A stretch of 64,000 nucleotides of DNA from Devosia sp. SL43 (GCF_021729885.1 NZ_CP063401.1:1302001-1366000), one strand, 5' to 3'; counted from the first letter of the stretch, positions 1 to 10,003 are shown. The notes: generated by a model not told the origin, from the sequence alone. Numbers and translations are program-made.

Positions 1-1053
1 ATGCGCGTCAGTCGGGAAATGCGCCGGCACCCAGTCGAGGATAACGCCCAGCCCGGCCTCATGCGCAGCATTCACGAACCGCGCAAACGCTGCCGGATCG
101 CCATGCCGCGCCGTTGGCGCATACATGCCCGTGGGCTGATAGCCCCAGCTTGGATCGAACGGATGCTCAGTGATCGGCAGCAGCTCGATATGGGTGTAGC
201 CCATGTCGGCCGCATAGGGCACCAACTGCTCGGCCAACTGGTCATAGGTCAGGAACCCGCCATCGGGTCTGCGCCGCCAGCTGCCCAGATGCACCTCGTA
301 GATCGACATCGGCGTCCGCCGCCAATCGCGCGTCGCCCGCTCTTCGAGATACTTGTCGTCCGTCCAGGTGAAGGGCGTCGGATCGGGCACCACCGATGCC
401 GTCCGCGGCCGCATTTCCGACTGCCGCGCGAACGGATCGGCCTTGAGCGGCTGCACCACGCCATCGCGGCTGACGATTTCGTATTTGTACAGCGTCCCCG
501 TGCCCAGCACCGGGATGAACACTTCCCAGATGCCGTTCTCGAAGCGGTTGCGCATCGGATTGCGCCGCCCGTCCCATTCGTTGAACGGTCCTACCACGCT
601 CACGCGCGAGGCATTGGGCGCCCAAACCGCGAAATGCGTGCCATGGATGCCCTCGAACTCCATCTCATGGGCGCCAAGCTTGTCGAACAAGCGCAGGTGG
701 CTGCCCTCGCCAATATAGTAGTCGTCCATCGGCCCCAGCACCGGCCCGAACGAATAGGCGTCATAGACATCCCATTCGCCACCGGCATTCTTGGCGCGAT
801 AGCGGATCGGCTGCACCTTGGTGACGGCGACCTTGCCTTCGAAGAAGCCAGCCGCATGGCGTGGAATGAGGTGACCCAGCTCCTTGCCATCGAGCGCATA
901 GGCGGTGAGAAGTTCGGCATGGGGGACAAAGGCGCGCAGCACCCACTGACCGTTGATCTCGTGCAGGCCCAGAAATGCGAACGGGTTGGAGTGCCGTCCA
1001 GCGACGACCGCCTCCACTTCCCGCGAATCGGCTTGCCAGTCTTCCTTGGTCAC
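1..1053 (-). CDS. glgB: 1,4-alpha-glucan branching enzyme GlgB, N-terminal part (runs off the left edge)
   Basis: Cytoplasmic GH13 enzyme that makes the alpha-1,6 branches of glycogen. The reverse strand is open for 351 codons and reads a GlgB N-terminus: HSNPFAFLGLH near the start, then the CBM48 module with FAVWAPNASRVSVVGPFNEWDG, then YEVHLGSWRR and GYTHIELLPITEHPFD..SWGYQ at the entry to the catalytic barrel, up to DWVPAHFP. The catalytic Asp/Glu residues lie outside the window. I chose the GTG start at 1053 because GGGGGAG lies 7 bases upstream; another GTG two codons earlier is too close to it. It follows glgP by about 100 bases on the same strand, so a glgP-glgB operon is likely. No ATG-initiated frame exists here. 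Confidence 0.93.
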   Translation of the reverse strand, partial: MTKEDWQADSREVEAVVAGRHSNPFAFLGLHEINGQWVLRAFVPHAELLTAYALDGKELGHLIPRHAAGFFEGKVAVTKVQPIRYRAKNAGGEWDVYDAYSFGPVLGPMDDYYIGEGSHLRLFDKLGAHEMEFEGIHGTHFAVWAPNASRVSVVGPFNEWDGRRNPMRNRFENGIWEVFIPVLGTGTLYKYEIVSRDGVVQPLKADPFARQSEMRPRTASVVPDPTPFTWTDDKYLEERATRDWRRTPMSIYEVHLGSWRRRPDGGFLTYDQLAEQLVPYAADMGYTHIELLPITEHPFDPSWGYQPTGMYAPTARHGDPAAFARFVNAAHEAGLGVILDWVPAHFPTDAH

Positions 1054-1154
1054 ACGCACGCTCCCCCGACAGATGCAGCTGGCCCCCGGCCGTGCCACCT
1101 TAACTAAAATGCGCGGCGATCTGATCTTCCGTCAGTTTCGCCGCATGAACGTCC

Positions 1155-3626
1155 CTAGGCTGTCGCAACACCCCAGATTTCTTTTGCGTATTGCCGGATT
1201 GTACGGTCCGACGAGAAGAATCCGACACTGGCCGTGTTGCGGATCGCCATGGCGTTCCACCGCCGCTTATCGGCCCATATCTTGTCGACCTCTGCCTGGG
1301 CCGCGACATAGGCGTCGAAGTCCCGGGCGACCATGAACCAGTCGTGGTCATAGAGCCCGCCAATCAGGTCGCGATAACGGTTCGTATCGTCAGGCGAGAA
1401 CACGCCGGACGAAATGGACTCCAGCGCCTCCTTGAGCCGTGGCGACGCATCGATGGCGCCGCGCGGCACTTCGCTCTTCGCGCGCTTGTCGTTCACTTCC
1501 TCGGTGGTGAGGCCGAAGATCACGATATTGTCTTCCCCCACTTCCGTGTGCATTTCCACATTGGCGCCGTCCATCGTACCGATGGTGATGGCGCCATTGG
1601 CCATGAACTTCATGTTGCCGGTGCCCGAAGCTTCCATGCCCGCCGTCGAAATCTGTTCGCTGAGATCGGCTGCCGGCACGATGACTTCCGCAAGGCTCAC
1701 ATTGTAGTTGGGCAGGAACACCACCTTGAGCAGCCCACGCACCGCCGGGTCATTGTTGATGACCTTGGCGACGTCATTGATCAGCTTGATGATGAGCTTG
1801 GCGTTCCAGTAGCCCGGAGCCGCCTTACCCGCGAAAATCTTAACGCGCGGCGCCCAATCCCGTTCCGGATGCGCACGGATTTCATCATACAGCGCAACGG
1901 CTTGGATAATGTTCAGCAACTGGCGCTTGTATTCGTGGATACGCTTGATCTGCACATCGAACATCGCGTCCGGCGACACCACGATATTGAGCCGATCCTT
2001 GATCAGCTTCACCAGCCGCTGCTTGTTGGCCTGCTTCACCTCGGCGAACTGGCCCTGGAAGGTCGGATCATCCGCATGCGCGTCGAGCCCCTTCAGCAGG
2101 TCGATATCATCAAGGAATCCGGGCCCGATCCGGTCCGTAATCAGCTTGGTCAACCCAGGATTGCACTGCATCAGCCAGCGCCGCGGCGTGATGCCATTGG
2201 TCTTGTTGTTGATGCGATCCGGATAGAGCTTGTGTAGGTCGGAGAACACGGTCTGCTTCATCAGTTCCGTATGCAGCGCCGACACGCCGTTGATCGAGTG
2301 CGACCCGACAAATGCCAACTGCCCCATGCGGACGCGCCGGCCGCCATTCTCGTCGATCAACGACACATTGGCGACTTGCGCATCGGTGAACTTGGCGCGC
2401 ACCCGCGCGTCGGTCAGCACCTCGGCGTTGATCTGGTAGATGATCTGCATGTGGCGCGGCAGCAGCCGCTCCAGCAGCGCCACCGGCCAGCTCTCGAGCG
2501 CCTCGGGCAACAGCGTGTGGTTGGTATAGCCGAACGTGCCCTTGGTCAGCTTCCAGGCATCGGCCCACTTGATGCCATTGTCATCGACCAGGATACGCAT
2601 CATCTCGCAGATCGAAATCGCCGGATGCGTGTCGTTGAGATGGATGGCCACCTTGTCGGGCAGCGAGCCCAGGTCGCCATACTGCTGCAGATGCCGCCTG
2701 ACGATGTCCTGCAGCGATGCCGAGGAGAAGAAGAATTCCTGCCGCAGCCGCAATTCCTGCCCGGCCGCCGTCGAATCCGCCGGATAGAGCACCCGCGTAA
2801 TCGCTTCCGCCCGCGAGCTTTCCTCAAGTGCGCCGATATGGTCGCCCGAGTTGAACTTGTCGAGCAGGATCGGGTCGATCGGCTGCGCGCTCCACAACCG
2901 CAGGGTGTTCACCCGAGCCCCGCGCCAACCGACGATCGGCGTGTCATAGGCCACGGCCAACAGGTGATCGTTCGGCCGCCACTCCTGGCGAAGCGTACCG
3001 TCCGGATCGGTCACCGGCTCGACATGCCCGCCAAAGCCGACTTCATAGGCACTTTCGCGGCGTTCGAATTCCCACGGATTGCCGTGCGCCAGCCATTCTT
3101 CCGGCAGTTCGACCTGCCAGCCTTCGCTCATTTCCTGGCGGAACAACCCGTGGACATAGCGGATGCCATAGCCATAGGCGGGGATCTTCACCGACGACAT
3201 GGATTCGAGGAAACATGCCGCCAGACGCCCGAGGCCACCATTGCCCAGAGCCGCGTCGGGCTCGAGGTTGATCAGGTCGGCCAGATCGACATTGAGATTC
3301 TTGAGCGCGTCGCGCACCGGCTCGATCAGCCCGACATTGCTCATCGCATCGCGCATGAGCCGGCCGATCAGGAATTCGAGGCTGAGATAATAGACGCGCT
3401 TGTGCGACGTCCGCCATGTCTCGCGGGACGACTCCATCCAGCGGTCCATAACACGGTCACGAACCGCCAGAATCGTTGCCGCCAGCCAGTCATGTGGCCG
3501 GGCGACGATCGGGTCCTTGCCGACCGAATAGATCAGCCGTTCGAGAATTTCAGCCTGAATGGCTTCAACGGTGGTAGCGCGAGGCTCCGGCGTAGGGGCG
3601 TCGTAAACGATCGGCTGTTGCGGCAT
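1155..3626 (-). CDS. glgP: Glycogen/alpha-glucan phosphorylase GlgP
   Basis: PLP-dependent GT35 phosphorylase that releases glucose-1-phosphate from the ends of glycogen in the cytoplasm. The 823 residues are full length for the family. Visible landmarks are YYLSLEFLIGR near residue 85, GNGGLGRLAACF, the IHLNDTHPA segment, VFLPNYNVSLAE and the PLP site EASGTGNMKFMANGA, with the Schiff-base lysine near 673. It lies upstream of glgB on the same strand, so breakdown and branching enzymes are probably co-transcribed. The 99 bases in front of it separate it from the antiporter gene. Confidence 0.97.
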   Translation of the reverse strand: MPQQPIVYDAPTPEPRATTVEAIQAEILERLIYSVGKDPIVARPHDWLAATILAVRDRVMDRWMESSRETWRTSHKRVYYLSLEFLIGRLMRDAMSNVGLIEPVRDALKNLNVDLADLINLEPDAALGNGGLGRLAACFLESMSSVKIPAYGYGIRYVHGLFRQEMSEGWQVELPEEWLAHGNPWEFERRESAYEVGFGGHVEPVTDPDGTLRQEWRPNDHLLAVAYDTPIVGWRGARVNTLRLWSAQPIDPILLDKFNSGDHIGALEESSRAEAITRVLYPADSTAAGQELRLRQEFFFSSASLQDIVRRHLQQYGDLGSLPDKVAIHLNDTHPAISICEMMRILVDDNGIKWADAWKLTKGTFGYTNHTLLPEALESWPVALLERLLPRHMQIIYQINAEVLTDARVRAKFTDAQVANVSLIDENGGRRVRMGQLAFVGSHSINGVSALHTELMKQTVFSDLHKLYPDRINNKTNGITPRRWLMQCNPGLTKLITDRIGPGFLDDIDLLKGLDAHADDPTFQGQFAEVKQANKQRLVKLIKDRLNIVVSPDAMFDVQIKRIHEYKRQLLNIIQAVALYDEIRAHPERDWAPRVKIFAGKAAPGYWNAKLIIKLINDVAKVINNDPAVRGLLKVVFLPNYNVSLAEVIVPAADLSEQISTAGMEASGTGNMKFMANGAITIGTMDGANVEMHTEVGEDNIVIFGLTTEEVNDKRAKSEVPRGAIDASPRLKEALESISSGVFSPDDTNRYRDLIGGLYDHDWFMVARDFDAYVAAQAEVDKIWADKRRWNAMAIRNTASVGFFSSDRTIRQYAKEIWGVATA

Positions 3627-3725
3627 ATCGCAATCCCGTTTTCATATCGAACAGTTTCCCCTCTGTCGGACTTTAGTCTTGCACTTAATTTGGGCAGGCG
3701 GAAGCCCCTACGCGTCGCGTCGCTG

Positions 3726-5588
3726 TTATGCCGGCTGCGTGGGGTGCGCACTCTTGGCCACGGCGTCGTCGGCTGCAGTCTGCGGAATCGAAACACCGCT
3801 TTCGCGCGCCTGATCCTGAGCATTGCTGATCAGCAGCCGATCCAGGTTACGCCAGTCCTCGCCCGACAATTGCAGGTCGAACCGCTGGCGATCTCGATCA
3901 CGAACACCATCGACCACCTCTTCAGTTTCCTCATCGCTGGCCCCCAGCATCCTGATCGCCTGACCACCAAACGTCAGCGCCGATTCGAACATCTCTCGCA
4001 GCTGATATTCCACCCCGGCATGCACCAGCTCGATGGCATGGGCGCGATCAAAGGCGCGCGCCATGACCCGCACCAGCGGAAATTCGTCGCGCACCAGTTC
4101 GGCAATTCGCAGCGTTTGAGCCTTCTGGTCCGAACAGATCAAAATCAGATCGGCTGTCTCCGCGCCCGCGGCCCGCAGGATATCCAGTCGCGTACCATCG
4201 CCGTAGTAAACCTTGAAGCCGATCTGCGCTGCAGCGCGTATCATCTCGGTATCGTTGTCGATGATGGAAACCGAATGCCGTAAAGCCAGCAGCGGCTGGC
4301 TGGCAATCTGCCCGAAACGCCCAAAGCCGATAATGAGAATGCGGCCCGAGAGCCCACTGACCTCTTCAACACCCTCCATCGACTGCTCCGCCTGCTTGGG
4401 CAGCACATAGCGCAAACCGATGATGAAGAACGGCGTCAACACCATCGAGACGATCACCGTTGCGGTGAAGATCGCATTGGTTGGCCCATCGATGATCCCC
4501 GCAGAAACCGCCGTGGTGTAGAGCACGAAGGCGAACTCGCCGCCCTGCCCCATCAGCACCGCCCGCTGCAGCGCGTCGCCGTGGCTCGATTTCAGCAGCC
4601 GCGCGATCACATAGATCGCTCCAGCCTTGACCAGCATGAATGCCACCACGCTGATCGCAATGATTTGCCAGCTCGCGGCCACGATTCCGATATCAAGCGA
4701 CATGCCGACCGCCAGGAAGAACAGCCCCAGCAGAATACCGCGGAACGGCTCCACATCAGCCTCCAGTTGATGCCGGAAGGTCGAGGTCGACAGCAGCACA
4801 CCTGCCAGGAACGCACCCATGGCCATCGACAATCCGCTGGCCTGGAACAGCAATGCGGCACCGAGCACCACCAGCAGCGCCGCTGCCGTCATCACCTCGC
4901 GCAGCTTGGTCGAGGCCAGCAGCGCAAAGAACGGGTTCATGATTCGACGGCCAACAAAGATCAACAGCAGTACGGCGCCGATCGGCGCGGCAATGCTGAG
5001 CAGCCGCGTGACCATGTCGACCTCTTCGCCACTGCTCGGCGCTAGGATCGCCACCAGGGCCAAGAGCGGCACGATGGCGAGGTCTTCGAGCAGCAGGATC
5101 GAGACCATCTTCTGCCCGCCATCCGTGGCGAGCTCACCGCGCTCACCCAGGATTTGCATGACGATGGCTGTCGACGTCAGCACGAAGCCCATGCCGAAAA
5201 TGAACGCCACCACAGGCGCAAATCCCAGCAGCACGCCAACGCCGGTCAACAGCGCCCCGCAGCTCGCGACCTGGATGACGCCAAGCCCGAATATCTGCTT
5301 GCGCAAGGCCCAGAGCTTGCTCGGCTCCATTTCGAGCCCGATGATGAACAGGAACATCACCACGCCGAGTTCCGCCGTGGTCAGTACCGATTCCGGATCG
5401 TTGATCAGCCCCAGCCCGGATGGCCCCAGCAGCAGCCCTGCCGCGAGATAGCCTAGCACCGATCCAAGCCCCAGCCGCTTGAACAACGGCACGCCGATCA
5501 CCGCGGCGCCGAGCAGCGCCACTACCGGAATCAGATCCACGCCATGATGGGCCGCTTCCACCGCATGCCCGACAACTTCACCCGCCAC
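3726..5588 (-). CDS. KefB/KefC-type CPA2 monovalent cation:proton antiporter with RCK domain
   Basis: Inner-membrane antiporter, probably K+/H+ exchange. The first ~390 residues are about a dozen hydrophobic segments with typical CPA2 landmarks (LGYLAAGLLLGPSGLGLI, FLFIIGLEMEPSKLW, GFVLTSTAIVMQIL, MGQGGEFAFVLY). From about residue 415 a Rossmann RCK/TrkA-N domain follows (RILIIGFGRFGQ, then SIIDND), where NAD(H) or glutathione adducts gate the family. Length 620 matches KefB/KefC/YbaL. The ligand and the exact ion cannot be told from sequence. Same strand as glgP but 99 bases away, so co-transcription is uncertain. Confidence 0.92.
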   Translation of the reverse strand: MAGEVVGHAVEAAHHGVDLIPVVALLGAAVIGVPLFKRLGLGSVLGYLAAGLLLGPSGLGLINDPESVLTTAELGVVMFLFIIGLEMEPSKLWALRKQIFGLGVIQVASCGALLTGVGVLLGFAPVVAFIFGMGFVLTSTAIVMQILGERGELATDGGQKMVSILLLEDLAIVPLLALVAILAPSSGEEVDMVTRLLSIAAPIGAVLLLIFVGRRIMNPFFALLASTKLREVMTAAALLVVLGAALLFQASGLSMAMGAFLAGVLLSTSTFRHQLEADVEPFRGILLGLFFLAVGMSLDIGIVAASWQIIAISVVAFMLVKAGAIYVIARLLKSSHGDALQRAVLMGQGGEFAFVLYTTAVSAGIIDGPTNAIFTATVIVSMVLTPFFIIGLRYVLPKQAEQSMEGVEEVSGLSGRILIIGFGRFGQIASQPLLALRHSVSIIDNDTEMIRAAAQIGFKVYYGDGTRLDILRAAGAETADLILICSDQKAQTLRIAELVRDEFPLVRVMARAFDRAHAIELVHAGVEYQLREMFESALTFGGQAIRMLGASDEETEEVVDGVRDRDRQRFDLQLSGEDWRNLDRLLISNAQDQARESGVSIPQTAADDAVAKSAHPTQPA

Positions 5589-5667
5589 GAAAGTCTCCGC
5601 ACCTGTTCAGGCGCAGACTCTTTCGTTCGGCGTGCAAGACGTCAAGCATGCTGGCTGCATGGACGCC

Positions 5668-6927
5668 CTACGCCGCCGTCTCCACCCCGCTCGGCGCGGT
5701 TCCCTCGGGCGGCTCAAACCGCTCTTCCTTGCGCTTTTCGTTCGGTTTTTCAGCATCTTCCGCCTGCTCGCGGATAGCCTTGGCCGTATTGGCCAGCAAT
5801 TCCTGCCGCGCCGTCATATTCCGCGTCCGCCGCACCGGCTTGCTGGGCACCATCGGCTTGCTGGGCAGCATATGGGCCAGCACGGATGTCGCGATCAGTA
5901 GCGTCGGCACCGCCACCAGGCCGCCCACCGGCCCCCAGGCCCACAGCCAGAAGGTGATCGAGAGGAAAATAATGAACGGATTCAACGTCATCGTCCGCCC
6001 GATAAAGTGCGGCGTGACGATCTGGCCCTCAATGAAGTTGATGGCCACATAGCACCCCACCGGCAACAGGATATTCTCCAGCCCCGTCTGCGTTCCCAGC
6101 CCGACAGCCAGCAACACCAGCACCATCACGCCTTGCCCCACATAGGGGATATAATTCAGTACCGCCGCCAACGCGCCCCACAGGATGGGCGAGGGCATGC
6201 CGATGGCCCACATGGCCAGCGAAACCGCGCAGCCGACACAGGCATTGATGAAGGTGATCGACAGCAGGAACCGGCTAACCTTCTGCTCCACATCGCGGAA
6301 TACATGCGCCGTGCGCCACCGCATGCGCCGGCTGACACACAGCGACAGCACCGAGATGCGGATATGTCCGCGCGTTGCCACGAAGAAATAGAGGCTGGCC
6401 AGAAAGATCAGCACCTGCGCCAGGATAGCTGGCGCCAGCATGGCGAGGCTGATCACCTGCCCGCCATCTTCCACCGTCACGGCCATGGCATTGGTGCTGC
6501 CGAAAATGCCGGAAATCTGCTCCTGGAAGGCGCTCAGCGCCTGGAGCGGCCCCTGCAGATTTTCCAGTTGCAACTGCAGCTTGTTCCAGATCAGCGGCGC
6601 ACGCGCCACCCATTCGGACAGCGGCACCGCGAACAGGGTCACGCCGGCCGCGATGACGCCGATCAGCATCAATACGACCACACCGGCGGATAAAGCCGGC
6701 GGAACGCCGAACCGTTCGACCCTATCGGCTACCGGCCCGAACATCAGCCCGATGACAATGGCGAGTGTGACGGGCGCCAGGAACACCTGCCCGACCTGCA
6801 GCGCCACCAGCAGCGCGAGAAAGCCGACAAATATCATGGCGATGCGCGAGGCATTGCCTGTCACGCGCTCGAACTGGCTTTCGCTCATGTCTTCAGGTGC
6901 CGCCGCTACTTTGACTGCGCGTGCCAT
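5668..6927 (-). CDS. AI-2E family transporter (PerM/TqsA-like permease)
   Basis: Polytopic inner-membrane protein of about 419 residues. Hydrophobic segments group at the N-terminus (IAMIFVGFLALLVALQVG, PVTLAIVIGLMFGPVADR), followed by a soluble helical stretch and a C-terminal bundle containing the family signature region NYIPYVGQGVMVLVLLAVGL and GQIVTPHFIGRTMTLNPFIIF. Members range from autoinducer-2 exporters to Na+/H+ antiporters, so the substrate is open. I place the start at ATG 6927 (MARAVKV), since the longer frame adds 50 residues without family character. The C-terminal tail is charged and Lys/Glu-rich. It is transcribed divergently from the nucleoside hydrolase gene. Confidence 0.88.
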   Translation of the reverse strand: MARAVKVAAAPEDMSESQFERVTGNASRIAMIFVGFLALLVALQVGQVFLAPVTLAIVIGLMFGPVADRVERFGVPPALSAGVVVLMLIGVIAAGVTLFAVPLSEWVARAPLIWNKLQLQLENLQGPLQALSAFQEQISGIFGSTNAMAVTVEDGGQVISLAMLAPAILAQVLIFLASLYFFVATRGHIRISVLSLCVSRRMRWRTAHVFRDVEQKVSRFLLSITFINACVGCAVSLAMWAIGMPSPILWGALAAVLNYIPYVGQGVMVLVLLAVGLGTQTGLENILLPVGCYVAINFIEGQIVTPHFIGRTMTLNPFIIFLSITFWLWAWGPVGGLVAVPTLLIATSVLAHMLPSKPMVPSKPVRRTRNMTARQELLANTAKAIREQAEDAEKPNEKRKEERFEPPEGTAPSGVETAA

Positions 6928-7070
6928 GATTTTTCCATCTTTGGGACCCCTCGCCACCAAGCAACGCCGCGTCCCCGCAAACGTTCCGTTGAGCAAGTCC
7001 GCCGCGCCCGGTCGACCGAAGGGTCGCGACTCGCTAATGTCTGCCCCGACCCAACGCTCAAGAGTTGCCC

Positions 7071-8012
7071 ATGCCACGCAAGATCATCATCGACACCGAC
7101 CCCGGCCAGGACGATGCCGTCGCCATTCTTTTGGCGCTGGCCTCCCCCCAGGAGCTTGAGGTGCTTGGCGTTGTGGCGGTGGCGGGCAATGTGGGCCTGC
7201 ATCATAATGCCAACAATGCCCGCAAGGTGGTCGAATTGGCCGGCCGTCGCGACATTCCGGTCTATGCCGGCTGCGCCCGCCCGATGCGCCGACATCTCGT
7301 CACCGCCGAGCATGTCCATGGCGAAACCGGCCTCAATGGCCCCGATCTCCCCGAGCCCACCATTCCTCTGCAGCCCCAGCACGGCGTCGACTACATCATC
7401 GACACCCTGATGGCGGCCGACCCCGCCACCATCACGCTTTGCACCCTGGGCCCGCTGACCAATATCGGCATGGCGCTGATCAAGCAGCCTGCCATCGCCG
7501 AGCGCATCGCCGAGATCGTCATGATGGGCGGCGCCTATTTCGAAGTCGGCAACATCACGCCGGCCGCCGAATTCAATATCTATGTCGATCCCGAAGCTGC
7601 AGACGTCGTCATGCGCTCGGGCGTGCCGATCACCATGCTGCCGCTCGACGTGACCCACCAGATCCAGTCGACGCCGGAGCGCCTCGCCGCCATCCTGGCG
7701 CTGGGCAACAATAGCGGCCGCGCCGTCCACGCCATGCTGACCTTCTCGGAGACCTTCGACCTGCAGAAGTATGGCTGGGCCGGCGCCCCGCTGCATGACC
7801 CTACCGTCATCGCCTACCTGCTGCAGCCCGACCTCTTCGAGGGCCGCCATTGTAACGTCTCGATCGAGACAGCGAGCGAACTGACCTTCGGCATGACAGT
7901 AACCGATTACTGGCACGTCACCGGCAAGGTGCGGAACGTCAACTACCTGCGCAGCGGCAATGCCGATGGCTTCTACAAGCTGCTGACGGAACGCCTCGCC
8001 CGTCTCCCCTGA
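7071..8012 (+). CDS. Inosine/uridine-preferring nucleoside hydrolase
   Basis: Cytoplasmic N-ribohydrolase that splits purine or pyrimidine ribonucleosides into base and ribose. The N-terminal Ca2+-binding signature DTDPGQDDAVAILLAL starts at residue 8 and is diagnostic. MMGGAYFEVGNITPAAEFNIYVDPEAA carries the central substrate-binding Asn/Glu residues, and HDPTVIAYLL holds the C-terminal metal/ribose-binding His-Asp. 313 residues is the normal length. ATG 7071 is chosen over an in-frame TTG two codons upstream. Stand-alone gene, divergent from the permease and followed by a separate fasciclin gene. Confidence 0.95.
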   Translation: MPRKIIIDTDPGQDDAVAILLALASPQELEVLGVVAVAGNVGLHHNANNARKVVELAGRRDIPVYAGCARPMRRHLVTAEHVHGETGLNGPDLPEPTIPLQPQHGVDYIIDTLMAADPATITLCTLGPLTNIGMALIKQPAIAERIAEIVMMGGAYFEVGNITPAAEFNIYVDPEAADVVMRSGVPITMLPLDVTHQIQSTPERLAAILALGNNSGRAVHAMLTFSETFDLQKYGWAGAPLHDPTVIAYLLQPDLFEGRHCNVSIETASELTFGMTVTDYWHVTGKVRNVNYLRSGNADGFYKLLTERLARLP

Positions 8013-8125
8013 GACTATCACCAAAGCGTGATGCAACCGTTGAAACTGCGTCCGTGAAACGGCCGTAGCTCCCTGCAACCGAACCGAAGGCATGGACCGA
8101 CGGCCGGCTCAACAGGGAGATACCA

Positions 8126-8680
8126 ATGCATTTCGTCAAGCTGGCCGCCGTGGCCGCGTTCGCACTGCTTTCGTCTACTGCTGCCTTCGCGCAGAGCAAT
8201 CCGATGGTTGGTGGCGCAGCCATGTTCGCCGACAAGAACATCGTCGAGAATGCCGTCAACTCGGCCGACCATACGACGCTGGTCGCCGCCGTTACCGCAG
8301 CTGGTCTCGTCGAGACCTTGCAGAGCGCCGGCCCGTTCACCGTCTTTGCCCCAGTCAACGCTGGTTTCGCCAAACTGCCGGCCGGTACGGTCGACACCCT
8401 GCTGATGCCCGCCAATAAGGCACAGCTGGTCAAGGTGCTGACCGCCCACGTCGTCGCCGGCAAAGTTTCTGCCGCCGACCTGCTGGCCGGTATTGCCGCA
8501 AGCAGCAATGGGCAGTTCAACCTGCGCACCGTCAGCGGCGATGCCCTCACCGCTATTGCGCGCGGCAATGCCATCTTCATCTATGACGAATCCGGCGGCG
8601 CTGCCCGCGTCACCATCGCCGATGTCAACCAGTCCAACGGCGTCATCCACGTCGTCGACGACGTGCTGCTGCCCAAGTAA
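8126..8680 (+). CDS. Secreted fasciclin (FAS1) domain protein
   Basis: Exported single-domain protein of 184 residues. Residues 1-22 form a classical signal peptide ending ...STAAFA. One FAS1 domain follows, with the H1 motif TVFAPVNAGFAKL near residue 72 and the H2-like end VNQSNGVIHVVDDVLLP. FAS1 domains act in adhesion and cell-surface interactions; no partner is suggested by neighbours. ATG 8126 is preceded by AGGGAGATACCA, a good ribosome site. A strong terminator follows, so this is monocistronic. Confidence 0.93.
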   Translation: MHFVKLAAVAAFALLSSTAAFAQSNPMVGGAAMFADKNIVENAVNSADHTTLVAAVTAAGLVETLQSAGPFTVFAPVNAGFAKLPAGTVDTLLMPANKAQLVKVLTAHVVAGKVSAADLLAGIAASSNGQFNLRTVSGDALTAIARGNAIFIYDESGGAARVTIADVNQSNGVIHVVDDVLLPK

Positions 8681-8698
8681 ACAGACGCCGCAACAACC

Positions 8699-8733
8699 GA
8701 AGGCCCTGCGCCTGCGCAGGGCCTTTGCTTTTC
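8699..8733 (+). terminator. Rho-independent terminator after the fasciclin gene
   Basis: Arms AAGGCCCTGCGC and GCGCAGGGCCTT enclose a two-base loop and are followed by TGCTTTT. It lies 19 bases after the stop codon. Confidence 0.85.
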
Positions 8734-8776
8734 CGGCGCCCGGGATTAGTGTCCGCCTCCCAATCCGAGGCCCGAC

Positions 8777-9388
8777 ATGGAACCGTTCACCCTCCTGACC
8801 TTCACCATCGCCTACGCCATTGCGGTGCTGGTTCCCGGCCCCGGCGTCGCGGCCGTCGTCGCGCGCGCCCTGGGCGGCGGATTCAAGGGCGCTTTCCCGA
8901 TGGTTCTGGGTATCCTGGCCGGCGACCTAGTCTACTTCGTTTTCGCCGTGTTCGGCCTTGCCGCCATCGCCACCTGGTTCGGCCCGGTCTTCGTCATCGT
9001 CCGCTGGGCCGGCGCCGCCTATCTGCTCTACATCGCCTATAAATTCTGGACCGCCAGGCCGGGCGCTGAGCAGATGAAGCCCAAGAACGAGGACTGGCTT
9101 AGGACCTTCCTCGCCGGGTTCTCGCTGACCATGGGCAATCCCAAGACCATCGTCTTCTACCTGGCGATCCTGCCAACGGTGATCCCACTCGACCAGATGA
9201 ACCCGGTCGCCTTCGCCGAACTCACCTTCATTGTGATCGTGGTGCTGCTGATCATCGGTTGTGGCTACGCCTGGCTCGCCTCGGCCGCACGCGAAATGTT
9301 CAAGAGCGAGCGGGCCCTGGGCCGGCTCAACAAGACGGCCGGTGCGATGATGGCCACGGCCGCCGGGCTGGTCGTCTGGCAGCACTGA
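8777..9388 (+). CDS. LysE/RhtB family amino-acid exporter
   Basis: Inner-membrane exporter of 203 residues with the usual six hydrophobic segments. The N-terminal family signature is PGPGVAAVVARALGGGFKGAF (in part), followed by GILAGDLVYFVFAVFGLAAIA and the mid-protein FLAGFSLTMGNPKTIVFYLAILP, which is the conserved GNPK region. Homologues export lysine, threonine, homoserine or other small amines; the substrate here is unknown. It starts 40 bases after the fasciclin terminator and is probably transcribed alone. Confidence 0.92.
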   Translation: MEPFTLLTFTIAYAIAVLVPGPGVAAVVARALGGGFKGAFPMVLGILAGDLVYFVFAVFGLAAIATWFGPVFVIVRWAGAAYLLYIAYKFWTARPGAEQMKPKNEDWLRTFLAGFSLTMGNPKTIVFYLAILPTVIPLDQMNPVAFAELTFIVIVVLLIIGCGYAWLASAAREMFKSERALGRLNKTAGAMMATAAGLVVWQH

Positions 9389-9469
9389 CCTCCCAAGGTT
9401 CAGGCGAGCGAAAGCGCCGCCTGGATTGCGGTTATCGTGAAGTGGGCGCATGCCGTGGCAGCGAGCGGA

Positions 9470-9527
9470 CCCCGAGACGGCCTTCGCCTCTGGTAAAGTA
9501 AAAAGTGAGACGGAAGCCGTCTCGGGG
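9470..9527. repeat. Inverted repeat, 11-base perfect arms
   Basis: CCCCGAGACGG at 9470-9480 pairs with CCGTCTCGGGG at 9517-9527 across 36 bases, and pairing continues imperfectly inward (CTTCG/CGGAAG). It could be a transcript end of the LysE gene, 80 bases past its stop, or a dispersed repeat. Confidence 0.6.
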
Positions 9528-9777
9528 TGCCGGTTTTTGGAACGTTTCCGGCGGCGGGAAGTCATAGCAACCCACGGCCGAAACGCGAACCTGTGGGAGA
9601 AGGCAAAATCCCCACCCGGCTCACCCCACCACTGTTCGCCTGCAGGCCGCCGTGTGGAGTGATGGGGGGAGTGTACGGGAGGAATTGGGGGCGGGGATAA
9701 GGGGGATAAGTCGGGGTTTTGAGCGTGTGGCCCCACCCCACCCAGTTTCGCTACGGCCCTATGGGCCTAGCTGCACT

Positions 9778-9800
9778 ACCTCCCCCATCTAGGGGGAGGT
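9778..9800. repeat. CCTCCCC/GGGGAGG palindromic intergenic repeat
   Basis: Arms ACCTCCCCC and GGGGGAGGT around ATCTA. The same class recurs at 10004-10025, 42661-42681, 49382-49499 and 60644-60668, each time in intergenic chromosomal DNA. Confidence 0.7.
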
Positions 9801-10003
9801 GTCTCTCCACTCTTGGGGCTCGATCCAGTTCAACCCACAGAACGGCACCTCCCCCTTGATGGGCTTGGAGCGGCCCGGAGGGACAATCGCTCCAGTGGAG
9901 CGATTTGAGCGATCAAGGATGGGAGTGGGTGTGGGTTGGCCCGGATGTCGGGGCTCTCGTCCCCACCCGAGCGACACTAGGCGCTGCGCGCCAACCTATG
10001 CTT

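Noticed and set aside
1..1107. Long plus-strand open frame of 368 codons at the left edge
   Set aside because: It is antisense to glgB; the minus strand reads a clear branching-enzyme N-terminus, while the plus-strand protein has no family features and is Arg/His/Pro-rich as GC-skew shadows are.
2271..4283. 670-codon plus-strand open frame
   Set aside because: Antisense to glgP and the KefB-type antiporter; the composition is that of a reverse-complement shadow and both minus-strand genes are unmistakable.
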